A stretch of 64,000 nucleotides of DNA, from the NCBI RefSeq assembly GCF_017744435.1, contig NZ_JAGIBG010000011.1:1-64000 (forward strand), given 5' to 3'. The DNA comes from Pseudomonas sp. GTDB lineage: Bacteria > Pseudomonadota > Gammaproteobacteria > Pseudomonadales > Pseudomonadaceae. The notes beneath the pieces were generated by a model, which saw only the letters and a program-made list of their open reading frames with translations, was not told the DNA's origin and made no database searches. Below are positions 54,701-64,000 of the stretch, in pieces; position 1 is the first letter of the stretch, and the number at the start of each line of letters is the position of its first letter. The position numbers were made by a program, and so were the translations under genes.

Positions 54701-55713
54701 ATCTGCTGCAGCCAGGCGCATGGCTGGCCCTCATCGAGCGCTCGAGTTTACTTCGCCGCGCGCTGCCAGTCGCCATTGGCCTCATCCTGTTTGGGCTCGG
54801 CTGTCTGTTTCGTTTGCCGCAATGGCTGCAGCTTCAGGAGGATGAACTCGCCAGGCAAGTTCGCCTGCTGCAGGCGCATGAAGCCAAGGCTGCCGAGGTG
54901 CTGGCGCTGATGCAGATGCGCAAGGCCCTCGATGATGAACGGCAACTTTTGCAGGATGCTCGCTGGCGTCTTGCCGGCGGGGCCGACATGAGCGATCTGC
55001 TCGACCAGCTGGCGGCCTCTGGGCATGCCCATGGCCTGCACTTCGAGCGACTCGATGTGCTTGATGAGGTAAAGCAGCCCGGCTACTGGCAGACACCCTT
55101 GGACGTGCAAGTAGTTGGACACTATTCGGGGCTGCGGATGTGGCTGGACGACTGGCTTGGTCAGGATCGTCTGCTGCGCGCCGAGGGGTTGGAGTTGGCA
55201 CCTGCCGATGACAGGCCTGGTCTGTTGCGCCTTGGCATGCGCGTGCATGCCTATCAAGCTGACGGAGCAGTGCCCGAGCCTTTGTCCCTGGCTGATACAC
55301 CCGCTCGAGGTGAGGTGCTGCCGGTGGTTCTCGATCCGTTTTCCGCCTGGGCGAAGCGCACTGCGCTGGCAGGGCTTGCCAGCGTTCCGCTGGCGCAGCT
55401 GCAGATGGTCGGCAGCCTGCAGCGGGGACAGCAGCACGAAGCATTGCTGTTGGCGGCAGGTCGCTTGTATCGCGTGCGTCCCGGTGATCGGCTGGGGCGT
55501 GATGGCGGTGTCGTGGTGGCAGTCGGCGAACGGCAGCTGGATGTGCGTGAGCGACTGTTCGTGGGGGGCGTGTGGCGTGAACGCACGGTAATGCTGACGC
55601 TCAGGAAGCGCGTGACAACGGAGGCCTCGGAAGGTGATGAAATGGCTGTTGAAGTGGGTGGTGATGGCGTTGATACCCAGCCAGTGGTGCATCGCGGCGC
55701 CCTATCGGGGTGA
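54697..55713 (+). CDS. pilO: PilO-PilP fusion protein
   Basis: Protein of 338 residues starting at GTG. Residues 1-190 look like PilO: one membrane helix (LPVAIGLILFGLGCLFRL), a coiled-coil stretch and a periplasmic domain with YWQTPLDVQVVGHYSGL. Residues from about 205 look like PilP: DPFSAWAKRTALAGLASVPLAQLQMVGSLQRGQQHEALLL, then RLYRVRPGDRLG and a C-terminal beta domain. The lipobox cysteine of a separate PilP is absent; the PilO helix would anchor both. No stop or frameshift lies between the halves. Confidence 0.82.
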   Translation: MNLLQPGAWLALIERSSLLRRALPVAIGLILFGLGCLFRLPQWLQLQEDELARQVRLLQAHEAKAAEVLALMQMRKALDDERQLLQDARWRLAGGADMSDLLDQLAASGHAHGLHFERLDVLDEVKQPGYWQTPLDVQVVGHYSGLRMWLDDWLGQDRLLRAEGLELAPADDRPGLLRLGMRVHAYQADGAVPEPLSLADTPARGEVLPVVLDPFSAWAKRTALAGLASVPLAQLQMVGSLQRGQQHEALLLAAGRLYRVRPGDRLGRDGGVVVAVGERQLDVRERLFVGGVWRERTVMLTLRKRVTTEASEGDEMAVEVGGDGVDTQPVVHRGALSG

Positions 55714-56905
55714 GCCCATCTCGTTGAACTTTCAGGATGTCGAGGTGCGTTCGGTGCTGCAGGTGCTGGCTGACTACGCCGGGATCAACCTGGTGGCCAG
55801 TGACACGGTGCAAGGCAATGTCACCCTGCGGTTGCACGATGTCCCCTGGGATCAGGCGCTGGAACTGGTCCTGCGTAGTAAAGGGCTGGCTCGGCGCGAG
55901 GAAGGAAATGTGCTGCTGGTGGCACCAGCCGCCGAATTGGCCGAGCAATCCCGCGGCACGCGTATCGGGCAAGAGCTGGATGCGCAGTTGCAACCCTTGC
56001 GGCGTGAGTTGCTGCCCATTCATCACGCCAAGGCTTCCGACCTTGCAGAGCTGCTGCTGGCGACCCTGGCGGATGACGGCATCCTGACCGGGCGTGGCAG
56101 CCTGAGCGTCGACGCTCGCACCAACACCTTGGTCGCGCACCAGCCTGCGGAGCGCCTTGCCGAATTGCGGCAGTTGGTCGCTCAGCTTGATGTGCCGGTA
56201 CAGCAGGTAGAGATCGAGGCGCGCATCGTTGAGGCCAATGTTGATTATGAGAAAGGCCTGGGCGTGCGCTGGGGGCGACAGCTGTACGGGGAAGCGCCGC
56301 AATTGGGCAAGGACCTGTTTGTCGACCTGGGCGTGGAGCGGGGCGGCGCCAGCATCGGAGTTGGCTTGTTGCGTGGCGGCGTGCTGCTGGATCTGGAACT
56401 CAGCGCCATGGAAAAGAGCGGCAACGGCGAAATCATCTCCCAGCCCAAGGTGGTCACGGCCGACAAGGAAACCGCCAGGATTCTCAAGGGTACCGAGGTG
56501 CCTTATCAGGAAACCAGCAAGAGTGGCGCCACCTCGGTTGCCTTTCGCGAAGCCTCGCTGTCGCTGGAGGTCACGCCGCAGATCACCCCGGACGGCAAGG
56601 TCATCATGACGGTCAAGGTGACCAAGGACGAGCCGGACTTCGTCAATGCCCTGAACGACGTGCCGCCGATTCGCAAGAACGAGGTCAATGCCAAGGTCCG
56701 TGTGGCGGACGGTGAAACCATCGTCATCGGTGGTGTCTACTCGACCACGCAAAACAATGTGGTCGACAAGGTGCCATTTTTCGGCGATCTGCCGTATGTT
56801 GGGCGGCTGTTTCGACGCGATGCATTACAAGAGAAAAAATCCGAGCTGCTGGTCTTCCTGACTCCGCGTATCATGAGTGACCAGGCGATTGCTGTGAGTC
56901 GTTGA
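55637..56905 (+). CDS. pilQ: Type IV pilus secretin PilQ, short form
   Basis: Outer-membrane secretin of 422 residues. A signal peptide ([18 protein letters not shown]) leads to a first secretin N-domain ([26 protein letters not shown]), a second N-domain, and the secretin domain with [25 protein letters not shown] and [18 protein letters not shown]. aeruginosa PilQ is over 700 residues with AMIN domains that bind peptidoglycan; these are missing. It overlaps the end of pilO-pilP in another frame. Confidence 0.9.
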   Translation: MKWLLKWVVMALIPSQWCIAAPYRGEPISLNFQDVEVRSVLQVLADYAGINLVASDTVQGNVTLRLHDVPWDQALELVLRSKGLARREEGNVLLVAPAAELAEQSRGTRIGQELDAQLQPLRRELLPIHHAKASDLAELLLATLADDGILTGRGSLSVDARTNTLVAHQPAERLAELRQLVAQLDVPVQQVEIEARIVEANVDYEKGLGVRWGRQLYGEAPQLGKDLFVDLGVERGGASIGVGLLRGGVLLDLELSAMEKSGNGEIISQPKVVTADKETARILKGTEVPYQETSKSGATSVAFREASLSLEVTPQITPDGKVIMTVKVTKDEPDFVNALNDVPPIRKNEVNAKVRVADGETIVIGGVYSTTQNNVVDKVPFFGDLPYVGRLFRRDALQEKKSELLVFLTPRIMSDQAIAVSR

Positions 56906-56909
56906 TTCT

Positions 56910-57428
56910 GTGCGAAATTTGATACTTGTAGGGCCCATGGGTGCTGGCAAAAGCACCATCGGGCGCCTGTTGGCCAAAGAGCTGCGCCTGCTGTTCAAAG
57001 ATTCCGACAAGGAAATCGAACTGCGAACCGGCGCCAATATCCCGTGGATCTTCGATAAAGAAGGCGAACCGGGCTTCCGTGACCGTGAGCAGGCGATGAT
57101 CGCCGAGCTCTGCGCACTCGATGGCGTGGTCGTGGCGACCGGTGGCGGCGCAGTCATGCGCGCGGAAAACCGCCAGGCGCTGCACGAGGGCGGTCGGGTC
57201 ATCTACCTGCACGCCTCGGTGGAGCAGCAGGTCGGGCGCACGGCGCGCGATCGCAACCGCCCGTTGCTGCGTACCGCCAACCCGGAGGCGACCCTGCGCG
57301 CCTTGCTGGAAGCGCGCGACCCGCTCTATCGCGAAATCGCCGACCTGGTGGTGGAAACCGACGAACGGCCACCGCGCATGGTGGTGCTCGATATTCTTGA
57401 GCGCCTGCAGCAGTTGCCGCCCCGCTAA
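56910..57428 (+). CDS. aroK: Shikimate kinase I
   Basis: Fifth step of the aromatic pathway, 172 residues. Walker A is [15 protein letters not shown]; shikimate-binding [20 protein letters not shown] and ATGGGAV are present, with the lid arginines in [11 protein letters not shown]. The start is GTG at 56910, only four bases after the pilQ stop. aroB follows after 94 bases. Confidence 0.96.
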   Translation: MRNLILVGPMGAGKSTIGRLLAKELRLLFKDSDKEIELRTGANIPWIFDKEGEPGFRDREQAMIAELCALDGVVVATGGGAVMRAENRQALHEGGRVIYLHASVEQQVGRTARDRNRPLLRTANPEATLRALLEARDPLYREIADLVVETDERPPRMVVLDILERLQQLPPR

Positions 57429-57522
57429 GCCGGGACTATTCTCGGCCAGCGCCGAGGCGAGGTTCAACGTTACCGCGCGGGTCGAACAGCCGGCGCCGCG
57501 CCCAAGTACATTGTGGGGATAC

Positions 57523-58620
57523 ATGCAGACACTTAAGGTCGACCTCGGCGAGCGTAGCTACCCGATCTACATTGGCGAAGGCCTGCTGGACCAGGCCGAA
57601 CTGCTGGCGCCGCATATCCGCGGGCGGCAGGTTGCCATCGTTTCCAACGAAACCGTCGCGCCTCTGTATCTCGAACGCCTGAGCAAGACCCTCGGCGCCT
57701 ACTCTGTGCTGCCGGTGATCCTGCCCGACGGCGAAGCTCACAAGAACTGGGAAACCCTGCAACTGATCTTCGACGGCCTGCTGACCGCGCGGCATGACCG
57801 CCGTACCACGGTGGTCGCCCTCGGCGGCGGTGTGATCGGCGACATGGCCGGCTTTGCGGCGGCCTGCTATCAGCGCGGCGTCGACTTCATCCAGGTGCCG
57901 ACCACACTGCTGTCTCAGGTCGACTCCTCGGTGGGCGGCAAGACCGGCATCAACCACCCATTGGGCAAGAACATGGTCGGTGCCTTCTATCAGCCCAACG
58001 CGGTGCTGATCGATACCACCAGCCTCAAGACCCTGCCCGAGCGCGAGCTGTCGGCGGGCCTGGCCGAAGTGATCAAGTACGGCCTGATCTGCGACAAGCC
58101 GTTCCTTGCCTGGCTCGAAGACAATATGCAGGCCTTGCGTGCCCTGGAGCCCACAGCGCTGACCGAAGCGATCAGCCGCTCCTGCGCGGCCAAGGCTGCC
58201 GTGGTTGGCGCCGATGAGCGTGAGTCCGGCGTGCGTGCCACGCTGAACCTGGGCCATACCTTCGGCCACGCCATCGAAACCCACATGGGCTACGGCGTAT
58301 GGCTGCACGGCGAGGCCGTGGCGGCAGGCACGGTGATGGCCCTGGAAATGTCCATGCGCCTGGGCTGGATCGACCAGACCGAGCGTGATCGCGGTATCCG
58401 CCTGCTGCAGGACGCAGGTTTGCCGGTGGTGCCACCACAGGAAATGACCCCGGCGCATTTCATGGAGCACATGGCGGTCGACAAGAAGGTGCTCGATGGC
58501 CGCCTGCGGCTGGTGCTGCTGCGCCAGTTGGGCGAAGCCGTGATCACCGACGACTATCCGAAAGAGATTCTTCAGGCCACGCTGTCGGCGGATTACCGCG
58601 CGATCGTGGCCCAGCTTTGA
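57523..58620 (+). CDS. aroB: 3-dehydroquinate synthase
   Basis: Second step of the aromatic pathway; NAD- and metal-dependent. The 365-residue protein has [11 protein letters not shown], the nucleotide motif [48 protein letters not shown] and the zinc-ligand histidines in [13 protein letters not shown] at 57523 follows GGGGA. The aroK-aroB-AAA/SPOR order is conserved in gammaproteobacteria. Confidence 0.96.
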   Translation: MQTLKVDLGERSYPIYIGEGLLDQAELLAPHIRGRQVAIVSNETVAPLYLERLSKTLGAYSVLPVILPDGEAHKNWETLQLIFDGLLTARHDRRTTVVALGGGVIGDMAGFAAACYQRGVDFIQVPTTLLSQVDSSVGGKTGINHPLGKNMVGAFYQPNAVLIDTTSLKTLPERELSAGLAEVIKYGLICDKPFLAWLEDNMQALRALEPTALTEAISRSCAAKAAVVGADERESGVRATLNLGHTFGHAIETHMGYGVWLHGEAVAAGTVMALEMSMRLGWIDQTERDRGIRLLQDAGLPVVPPQEMTPAHFMEHMAVDKKVLDGRLRLVLLRQLGEAVITDDYPKEILQATLSADYRAIVAQL

Positions 58621-58635
58621 GGTTGTGACAGCGTA

Positions 58636-60261
58636 ATGACCAGTTTGCATGCCGATGAGGCGTTCCTCGAACATTACCAGTTGAGCCACGATCCGTTCGC
58701 ACCGCGTGTGCCCGGCTTCAAGTTCTTCCCTGCCCAGCGCAAGCCGGTGCTGGGCCAACTGCATCACCTGGCCCGCTACAGCCAGCTGATGCTGGTGGTC
58801 ACCGGCCCCGTGGGCAGCGGCAAGACCCTGCTGCGCCAGGCCCTGGTGGCCAGCACCAACAAGCAGTCGGTGCTGAGCGTGGTGGTGTCTGCCCGCGGCG
58901 CCAGTGACGCCGCCAGTGTGCTTGGCCAAGTGGCGCAAACGCTGGAAGTGGCCCAGCCTGAAGTGCAGGCGATCCTGAACAAGGTGGTGCAGCTGGCACT
59001 GACCGGGCAGGAAGTCTATTTGCTGGTGGACGATGCGGAACAACTCGACGAGTCGGCACTCCAAGCGTTGCTGGAACTGGCGGCAGGGCTACCGGAAGGG
59101 CGCCCGCACGTGTTCCTGTTCGGCGAGCCTTCGCTGATTGCCGGGTTGGACGAGATCCAGGTCGAGGAAGAGCGCTTCCACGTCATTGAACTTGCCCCCT
59201 ACAGCGAGGAAGAAACCCGCGAGTACCTGGAGCAACGCCTGGAAGGCGCTGGCCGGGGCATCGAGGTGTTCACCCGTGAACAGCTAGTCGATATTCATGA
59301 AAACTCCGACGGATGGCCTGGCAACATCAACCAGGTCGCCCGCGATACTTTGATCGAAGCCATGATCGCCAGCCGTACCACGGTCAAGCGACCATCCATG
59401 GGGTTCAAAATGCCTAAGAAACACGTACTCGCGCTGTCCGCTGTCGTCGTGGTCGCCGTAGGTGCTGCGGTTCTGATGCCCAAGAAAGGCGACAAGGCTC
59501 CTGCCGAGGCGCCGGTGGCCCAGGCCCAGTTGCCGCTGGGCGAGGGCAAGCCAGGTGGCGCCCAGTCGAACAACGGCAACCCGGCCATCGAGTTCTCCGG
59601 CCAGTCGCAGCCGATGCCACTGCCGTTGGTGGGCCAGTCCCAGCCAGTCATGCGCGAGCCGCTGGCTCAAGCGGCCGGCATGGGTGACGGTGAAGAAGGT
59701 AGCCCGGCCGGCAACACCGCCTTGCAGCCTGGCAATCCACCGACCGTGACCACGATTGCGCCGCCACAGGGCGTGCCTGCCGGCCCGGCGCCGAGCATGG
59801 CCCAGGCTACCGCGCCAGCACAGCCGGTTGCGCCTGCGCCGAAACCTGTCGCTACCCAGCCGGTCAAGCCGGTTGCGCCTGCCAAGCCAGTGCCGGCACC
59901 GACCCAGGTCGCCGTCGCCAAGCCTGCCGCCAAGCCGGTAGAAAAACCGGTCGCGAGCGCCAGCGCCAGTAGCAGCGGCGGCTGGTACTCGGGCCAGAAG
60001 CCAGGCAACTATGTAGTGCAGATCCTCGGCACCAGCTCCGAGGCGTCGGCCCAGGCCTTCGTCAAGGCGCAGGGTGGCGACTATCGCTACTTCAAGAAAA
60101 ACCTGCAGGGCAAACCCCTGTACGTGGTCACCTACGGCAACTTCGCCAACCGCGACGCAGCGGTTGCGGCAATCAAGAACTTGCCAGCGAAGGTCCAGGC
60201 TGGTAAACCTTGGCCACGTACCGTTGCCAGCGTCCAACAAGAGCTGGCCTCGGCCCGCTGA
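58636..60261 (+). CDS. AAA+ ATPase with C-terminal SPOR domain (DamX-like)
   Basis: Protein of 541 residues. The N-terminal ExeA-like ATPase has Walker A GPVGSGKTL at residues 57-65 and Walker B LLVDDAEQLD. A single membrane helix follows at about 264-283 (LALSAVVVVAVGAAVLM), then a long Pro/Ala/Gln-rich periplasmic linker and a SPOR domain from about residue 455 (NYVVQILGTSSEASAQAFVK). It occupies the place of damX in E. coli and probably acts at the division septum. Confidence 0.85.
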   Translation: MTSLHADEAFLEHYQLSHDPFAPRVPGFKFFPAQRKPVLGQLHHLARYSQLMLVVTGPVGSGKTLLRQALVASTNKQSVLSVVVSARGASDAASVLGQVAQTLEVAQPEVQAILNKVVQLALTGQEVYLLVDDAEQLDESALQALLELAAGLPEGRPHVFLFGEPSLIAGLDEIQVEEERFHVIELAPYSEEETREYLEQRLEGAGRGIEVFTREQLVDIHENSDGWPGNINQVARDTLIEAMIASRTTVKRPSMGFKMPKKHVLALSAVVVVAVGAAVLMPKKGDKAPAEAPVAQAQLPLGEGKPGGAQSNNGNPAIEFSGQSQPMPLPLVGQSQPVMREPLAQAAGMGDGEEGSPAGNTALQPGNPPTVTTIAPPQGVPAGPAPSMAQATAPAQPVAPAPKPVATQPVKPVAPAKPVPAPTQVAVAKPAAKPVEKPVASASASSSGGWYSGQKPGNYVVQILGTSSEASAQAFVKAQGGDYRYFKKNLQGKPLYVVTYGNFANRDAAVAAIKNLPAKVQAGKPWPRTVASVQQELASAR

Positions 60262-60321
60262 CACCTGCCGGGCGGCATCACCCCCGCCGCCCAGTTGCTG
60301 AGCGATTAACGACATTCGAAT

Positions 60322-60352
60322 AGCCTGCTGCGCCTGAGCGCGGCAGGCTTTT
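60322..60352 (+). terminator. Intrinsic terminator of the AAA+/SPOR gene
   Basis: Twelve-pair stem with one G-T pair (AGCCTGCTGCGC with GCGCGGCAGGCT), CTGA loop, followed by TTTT. It lies 60 bases after the stop codon. Confidence 0.78.
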
Positions 60353-60465
60353 CTGTCCCAGACTGCCGGCCACAAGCCTCTGTTGCAGTCATGGCTGAAA
60401 CGCTTCAGACTCGAGCCAAGCCGCTATCACGGCGCATGGCGCAAAAACATTCAAAATTGCGACAT

Positions 60466-60494
60466 AAATTTTCAATGGTGAGACATGAAAATTT
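60466..60494. promoter_or_regulatory. AT-rich dyad upstream of gltB
   Basis: AAATTTTCA (60466-60474) and TGAAAATTT (60486-60494) form a perfect 9-bp inverted repeat with an 11-base centre, spanning about 2.5 helical turns, some 142-170 bases before the gltB ATG. The spacing suits a dimeric regulator; the factor is unknown. Confidence 0.45.
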
Positions 60495-60635
60495 GTGGGT
60501 ATGACTGTCGCTGTGCAACAATGGTTTTCCATGGCCACCGCAAAAAGCTGGCGTTTGATCGGCGTGGATGGTAAGTGGTTGTACATAAAAGAGATTTGCC
60601 TCCGGTTGAGAGGTGAACCTGGTGAGAAAGTGTCT

Positions 60636-63600
60636 ATGAAAACAGGTCTGTACCATCCCGAAGAATTCAAGGACAACTGTGGTTTTGGCCTGATCGCCCA
60701 TATGACGGGCGAACCGAGCCACCACCTTCTGCAAACCGCCATGCAGGCACTGACTTGCATGACCCACCGCGGCGGTATCAACGCCGACGGCAAGACCGGT
60801 GACGGTTGCGGTCTGCTCATGCAGAAGCCCGATCAATTCCTGCGGGCCGTGGCCCAGGAGCACTTCGCCGTCGAGCTGCCCAAGCAGTACGCCGTCGGCA
60901 TGGTGTTCTTCAACCAGGACCCGGTCAAAGCCGAAGCTGCCCGCGCCAACATGGACCGCGAAATCGTCGCTGCCGGCCTGAAGCTGGTCGGCTGGCGCAA
61001 GGTCCCGATCGATACCAGCGTGCTCGGCCGCCTGGCCCTGGAGCGCCTGCCGCAGATCGAACAGGTGTTCATCGGCGGTGAAGGCCTGAGCGATCAGGAA
61101 TTCGCCATCAAGCTGTTCAGTGCCCGTCGCCGTTCGTCCGTGGCCAACGCCCACGACGCCGACCACTACATCTGCAGCTTCTCGCACAAGACCATCATCT
61201 ACAAAGGCCTGATGATGCCGCGCGATCTTGCGGCGTTCTATCCAGACCTGGGTGACGAGCGCCTGCAGACCGCGATCTGCGTGTTCCACCAGCGCTTCTC
61301 CACCAACACCCTGCCGAAATGGCCGCTGGCGCAGCCATTCCGCTTCCTCGCCCACAACGGCGAGATCAACACCATCACCGGCAACCGCAACTGGGCCATG
61401 GCCCGTCGCACCAAGTTCGCCAACGACCTGATCCCCGACCTCGAAGAACTCGGCCCGCTGGTCAACCGCGTCGGTTCCGACTCCTCGAGCATGGACAACA
61501 TGCTGGAACTGATGGTCACCGGCGGCATCGACCTGTTCCGCGGCGTGCGCATGCTGGTACCGCCAGCCTGGCAGAACGTCGAGACCATGGACGCCGACCT
61601 GCGCGCCTTCTACGAATACAACTCCATGCACATGGAGCCGTGGGATGGCCCGGCCGGTATCGTCATGACCGAAGGCCGCCACGCGGTGTGCCTGCTCGAC
61701 CGTAACGGCCTGCGCCCGGCGCGCTGGGTGACGACCACCAATGGCTACATCACCATCGCCTCGGAAATCGGTGTGTGGGGCTACCAGCCTGAGGAAGTCC
61801 TGGCCAAGGGCCGTGTCGGCCCGGGCCAGATCCTTGCCGTGGACACCGAGACCGGCCAGATCCTCGACACCGACGCCATCGACAACCGCCTGAAGTCGCG
61901 CCACCCGTACAAGCGCTGGCTGCGTCAGCACGCCCTGCGCATTCAGGCGACCCTGACCGACGACCAGGGCGTGGCCAGCTACGACGCTGACCAGCTCAAG
62001 CAGTACATGAAAATGTTCCAGGTCACCTTCGAGGAGCGTGACCAGGTGCTGCGCCCACTCGGCGAGCAGGGCCAGGAAGCGGTCGGCTCGATGGGTGACG
62101 ACACGCCGATGGCCGTGCTGTCGCAGCGTGTGCGTTCGCCGTACGACTTCTTCCGCCAGCAGTTCGCCCAGGTGACCAACCCGCCGATCGACCCGCTGCG
62201 CGAAGCGATCGTCATGTCCCTGGAAATCTGCCTGGGCGCCGAGCGCAACATCTTCCAGGAGTCCCCGGAACACGCTTCGCGGGTGATCCTCAGCTCGCCG
62301 GTCATCTCGCCTGCCAAGTGGCGCTCGCTGATGAACCTGGAGCGCGAAGGCTTCGACCGTCAGCTGATCGACCTCAACTATGAAGAGAGCGTCGGCCTGG
62401 AAGCAGCCATCCGTAATATTGCCGACCAGGCTGAAGAGGCCGTGCGCAGCGGCAAGACCCAGCTGGTGCTGAGCGACCGCTACATCGCCCCGGGCAAGCT
62501 GCCGGTGCATGCATCGCTGGCTGTGGGTGCCGTGCACCACCGCCTGACCGAACAGGGCCTGCGTTGCGACAGCAACATCCTGGTCGAAACCGCCACTGCC
62601 CGCGACCCGCACCACTTCGCCGTGCTGCTGGGCTTCGGTGCCTCGGCCGTGTACCCGTACCTGGCCTACGAAGTGCTGGCCGACCTGATCCGTACCGGCG
62701 AAGTGCTGGGCGATCTGGACGAAGTCTTCAAGTACTACCGCAAAGGCATCTCCAAGGGCCTGCTGAAGATCCTGTCGAAGATGGGCATCTCCACCATCGC
62801 CTCGTACCGTGGCGCCCAGCTGTTCGAAGCCGTGGGCCTGGCCGAAGAAGTGGTCGGCCTGAGCTTCAAGGGCGTGTCCAGCCGCATCAAGGGTGCGCGC
62901 TTCGTCGACCTCGAAGGTGACCAGAAGCTGCTGGCAGCCGAAGCCTGGAGCGCGCGCAAGCCGATCCAGCAAGGTGGCCTGCTGAAGTTCGTCCACGGTG
63001 GCGAATACCACGCGTACAACCCGGACGTGGTCAACACCCTGCAGGCCGCCGTGCAGCAGGGCGACTACGCCAAGTTCAAGGAATACACCACGCTGGTCGA
63101 CCAGCGCCCGGTGTCGATGATCCGCGACCTGCTGAAAGTGAAAGTGGCCGACGAGGCCCTGCCGCTGGATCAGGTCGAGCCGCTGGAGGCCATCCTCAAG
63201 CGCTTCGACTCCGCCGGTATCTCGCTGGGCGCATTGTCGCCGGAAGCTCACGAAGCCCTGGCCGAGGCGATGAACCGCCTGGGCGCGCGCTCCAACTCCG
63301 GTGAGGGCGGTGAAGACCCGTCGCGCTACGGCACCATCCGCAGCTCGAAGATCAAGCAGGTGGCCACCGGCCGCTTTGGCGTGACCCCGGAATACCTGGT
63401 CAACGCCGAAGTGCTGCAGATCAAGGTTGCCCAGGGCGCCAAGCCCGGCGAAGGCGGCCAGCTGCCTGGCGGCAAGGTCAACGGCCTGATTGCCAAGCTG
63501 CGCTATGCGGTACCGGGCGTGACCCTGATCTCGCCACCGCCGCACCACGACATCTACTCGATCGAAGACCTGGCCCAGCTGATCTACGACCTCAAGCAGG

Positions 63601-64000
63601 TCAACCCGCAGGCCCTGGTATCGGTCAAGCTGGTGGCTGAGGCCGGCGTTGGCACCATCGCCGCCGGCGTGGCCAAGGCCTATGCCGACCTGATCACCAT
63701 CTCCGGCTACGACGGTGGTACCGGTGCTTCGCCGCTGACCTCGATCAAGTACGCTGGCGCCCCGTGGGAACTGGGCCTGGCTGAAACCCACCAGACCCTG
63801 CGCGGCAACGACCTGCGCGGCAAGGTACGGGTACAGACCGACGGTGGCCTGAAGACCGGCCTGGACGTGATCAAGGCCGCCATCCTCGGCGCTGAGAGCT
63901 TCGGCTTCGGCACCGCGCCGATGATTGCCCTGGGTTGCAAGTACCTGCGCATCTGCCACCTGAACAACTGCGCCACCGGCGTAGCCACGCAGAACGAGAA
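60636..64000 (+). CDS. gltB: Glutamate synthase large subunit (partial, continues past the window)
   Basis: First 1,121 codons of the NADPH-GOGAT alpha subunit, which makes glutamate from glutamine and 2-oxoglutarate. A short propeptide ([14 protein letters not shown]) precedes C15, the N-terminal nucleophile of the glutaminase domain (CGFGLIAHM). The FMN domain carries [17 protein letters not shown] and [13 protein letters not shown], and cluster cysteines occur in [17 protein letters not shown] just before the window ends. No frameshift is seen. gltD is expected downstream. Confidence 0.96.
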   Translation, partial: MKTGLYHPEEFKDNCGFGLIAHMTGEPSHHLLQTAMQALTCMTHRGGINADGKTGDGCGLLMQKPDQFLRAVAQEHFAVELPKQYAVGMVFFNQDPVKAEAARANMDREIVAAGLKLVGWRKVPIDTSVLGRLALERLPQIEQVFIGGEGLSDQEFAIKLFSARRRSSVANAHDADHYICSFSHKTIIYKGLMMPRDLAAFYPDLGDERLQTAICVFHQRFSTNTLPKWPLAQPFRFLAHNGEINTITGNRNWAMARRTKFANDLIPDLEELGPLVNRVGSDSSSMDNMLELMVTGGIDLFRGVRMLVPPAWQNVETMDADLRAFYEYNSMHMEPWDGPAGIVMTEGRHAVCLLDRNGLRPARWVTTTNGYITIASEIGVWGYQPEEVLAKGRVGPGQILAVDTETGQILDTDAIDNRLKSRHPYKRWLRQHALRIQATLTDDQGVASYDADQLKQYMKMFQVTFEERDQVLRPLGEQGQEAVGSMGDDTPMAVLSQRVRSPYDFFRQQFAQVTNPPIDPLREAIVMSLEICLGAERNIFQESPEHASRVILSSPVISPAKWRSLMNLEREGFDRQLIDLNYEESVGLEAAIRNIADQAEEAVRSGKTQLVLSDRYIAPGKLPVHASLAVGAVHHRLTEQGLRCDSNILVETATARDPHHFAVLLGFGASAVYPYLAYEVLADLIRTGEVLGDLDEVFKYYRKGISKGLLKILSKMGISTIASYRGAQLFEAVGLAEEVVGLSFKGVSSRIKGARFVDLEGDQKLLAAEAWSARKPIQQGGLLKFVHGGEYHAYNPDVVNTLQAAVQQGDYAKFKEYTTLVDQRPVSMIRDLLKVKVADEALPLDQVEPLEAILKRFDSAGISLGALSPEAHEALAEAMNRLGARSNSGEGGEDPSRYGTIRSSKIKQVATGRFGVTPEYLVNAEVLQIKVAQGAKPGEGGQLPGGKVNGLIAKLRYAVPGVTLISPPPHHDIYSIEDLAQLIYDLKQVNPQALVSVKLVAEAGVGTIAAGVAKAYADLITISGYDGGTGASPLTSIKYAGAPWELGLAETHQTLRGNDLRGKVRVQTDGGLKTGLDVIKAAILGAESFGFGTAPMIALGCKYLRICHLNNCATGVATQNE

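Larger units (their letters stand above)
60262..60635. other. 374-bp gap before gltB
   Basis: Holds the terminator of the AAA+/SPOR gene (60322-60352), an AT-rich block around 60440-60500 with a strong dyad, and presumably the gltB promoter. No reading frame here looks like a gene. Confidence 0.6.

Noticed and set aside
60405..63959. A 1,184-codon open frame on the minus strand opposite gltB
   Set aside because: It is the antisense shadow of a strongly codon-biased gene. The plus strand reads as glutamate synthase throughout, with all catalytic motifs, and the antisense translation is rich in His/Arg/Gln with no recognisable domain.

Overview
The window is high-GC chromosomal DNA whose gene content and order match the core genome of a fluorescent Pseudomonas, most likely the P. 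putida group. The evidence is the runs ftsY-ftsE-ftsX-rpoH, thiS-thiG-trmB, yggS-proC-yggT-metX-metW, argS-priA-rpmE and mrcA-pilMN(OP)Q-aroK-aroB-gltB, together with the putida-type REP palindromes in several gene junctions. I see no tRNA or rRNA gene, no insertion sequence, no prophage and no CRISPR array.

Layout. 1-6.4 kb: a DUF3482 GTPase and a DUF2868 membrane protein, folA, a cystine-type symporter and the periplasmic phosphatase pchP, separated by REP doublets. The first 220 bases form a perfect fold-back that includes a mirror copy of the end of the GTPase gene. 6.4-13.5 kb: ilvD, a half-length MgtE-type membrane protein, rlmI, an HDOD protein with mutM, a ferredoxin and coaD. 13.6-17.9 kb: a long-chain alcohol/aldehyde oxidation module (laoA, laoC, laoB) with its divergent TetR regulator laoR. 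18-26 kb: a sulfurtransferase, a YheT hydrolase and two separate pairs of M16 peptidase genes flanking rsmD. 26.3-33.6 kb: ftsY/ftsE/ftsX, rpoH, mtgA, a DUF423 protein, thiS, thiG and trmB. 33.6-34.2 kb: a gene-poor gap with a diverged 24-bp direct repeat and a possible 36-residue gene followed by its own terminator. 34.2-40.8 kb: a long minus-strand run from yggS to a DUF3392 gene, covering proline, methionine, nucleotide-pool and haem functions. 40.8-50.6 kb: pilT without pilU, an NlpC/P60 hydrolase, a double TM2 protein, an SPOR protein, argS, priA, rpmE, a secreted nuclease and a short malic enzyme. 50.7-64 kb: PBP1A (mrcA), divergent from a compact pilM-pilN-pilO/P-pilQ cluster in which PilO and PilP are one polypeptide, then aroK, aroB, an AAA+/SPOR protein and the start of gltB, which runs off the window.

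Most of the window is housekeeping sequence. The parts most worth a second look are the terminal fold-back, the second cytoplasmic M16 pair, the apparent Tat/lipoprotein partner of LaoA, the PilO-PilP fusion with a reduced type IV pilus set, the small gene near 34.1 kb, the rpmE terminator that also encodes a signal peptide, and the regulatory region of rpoH. All names come from reading protein motifs and from recalled gene order; no database search was run.
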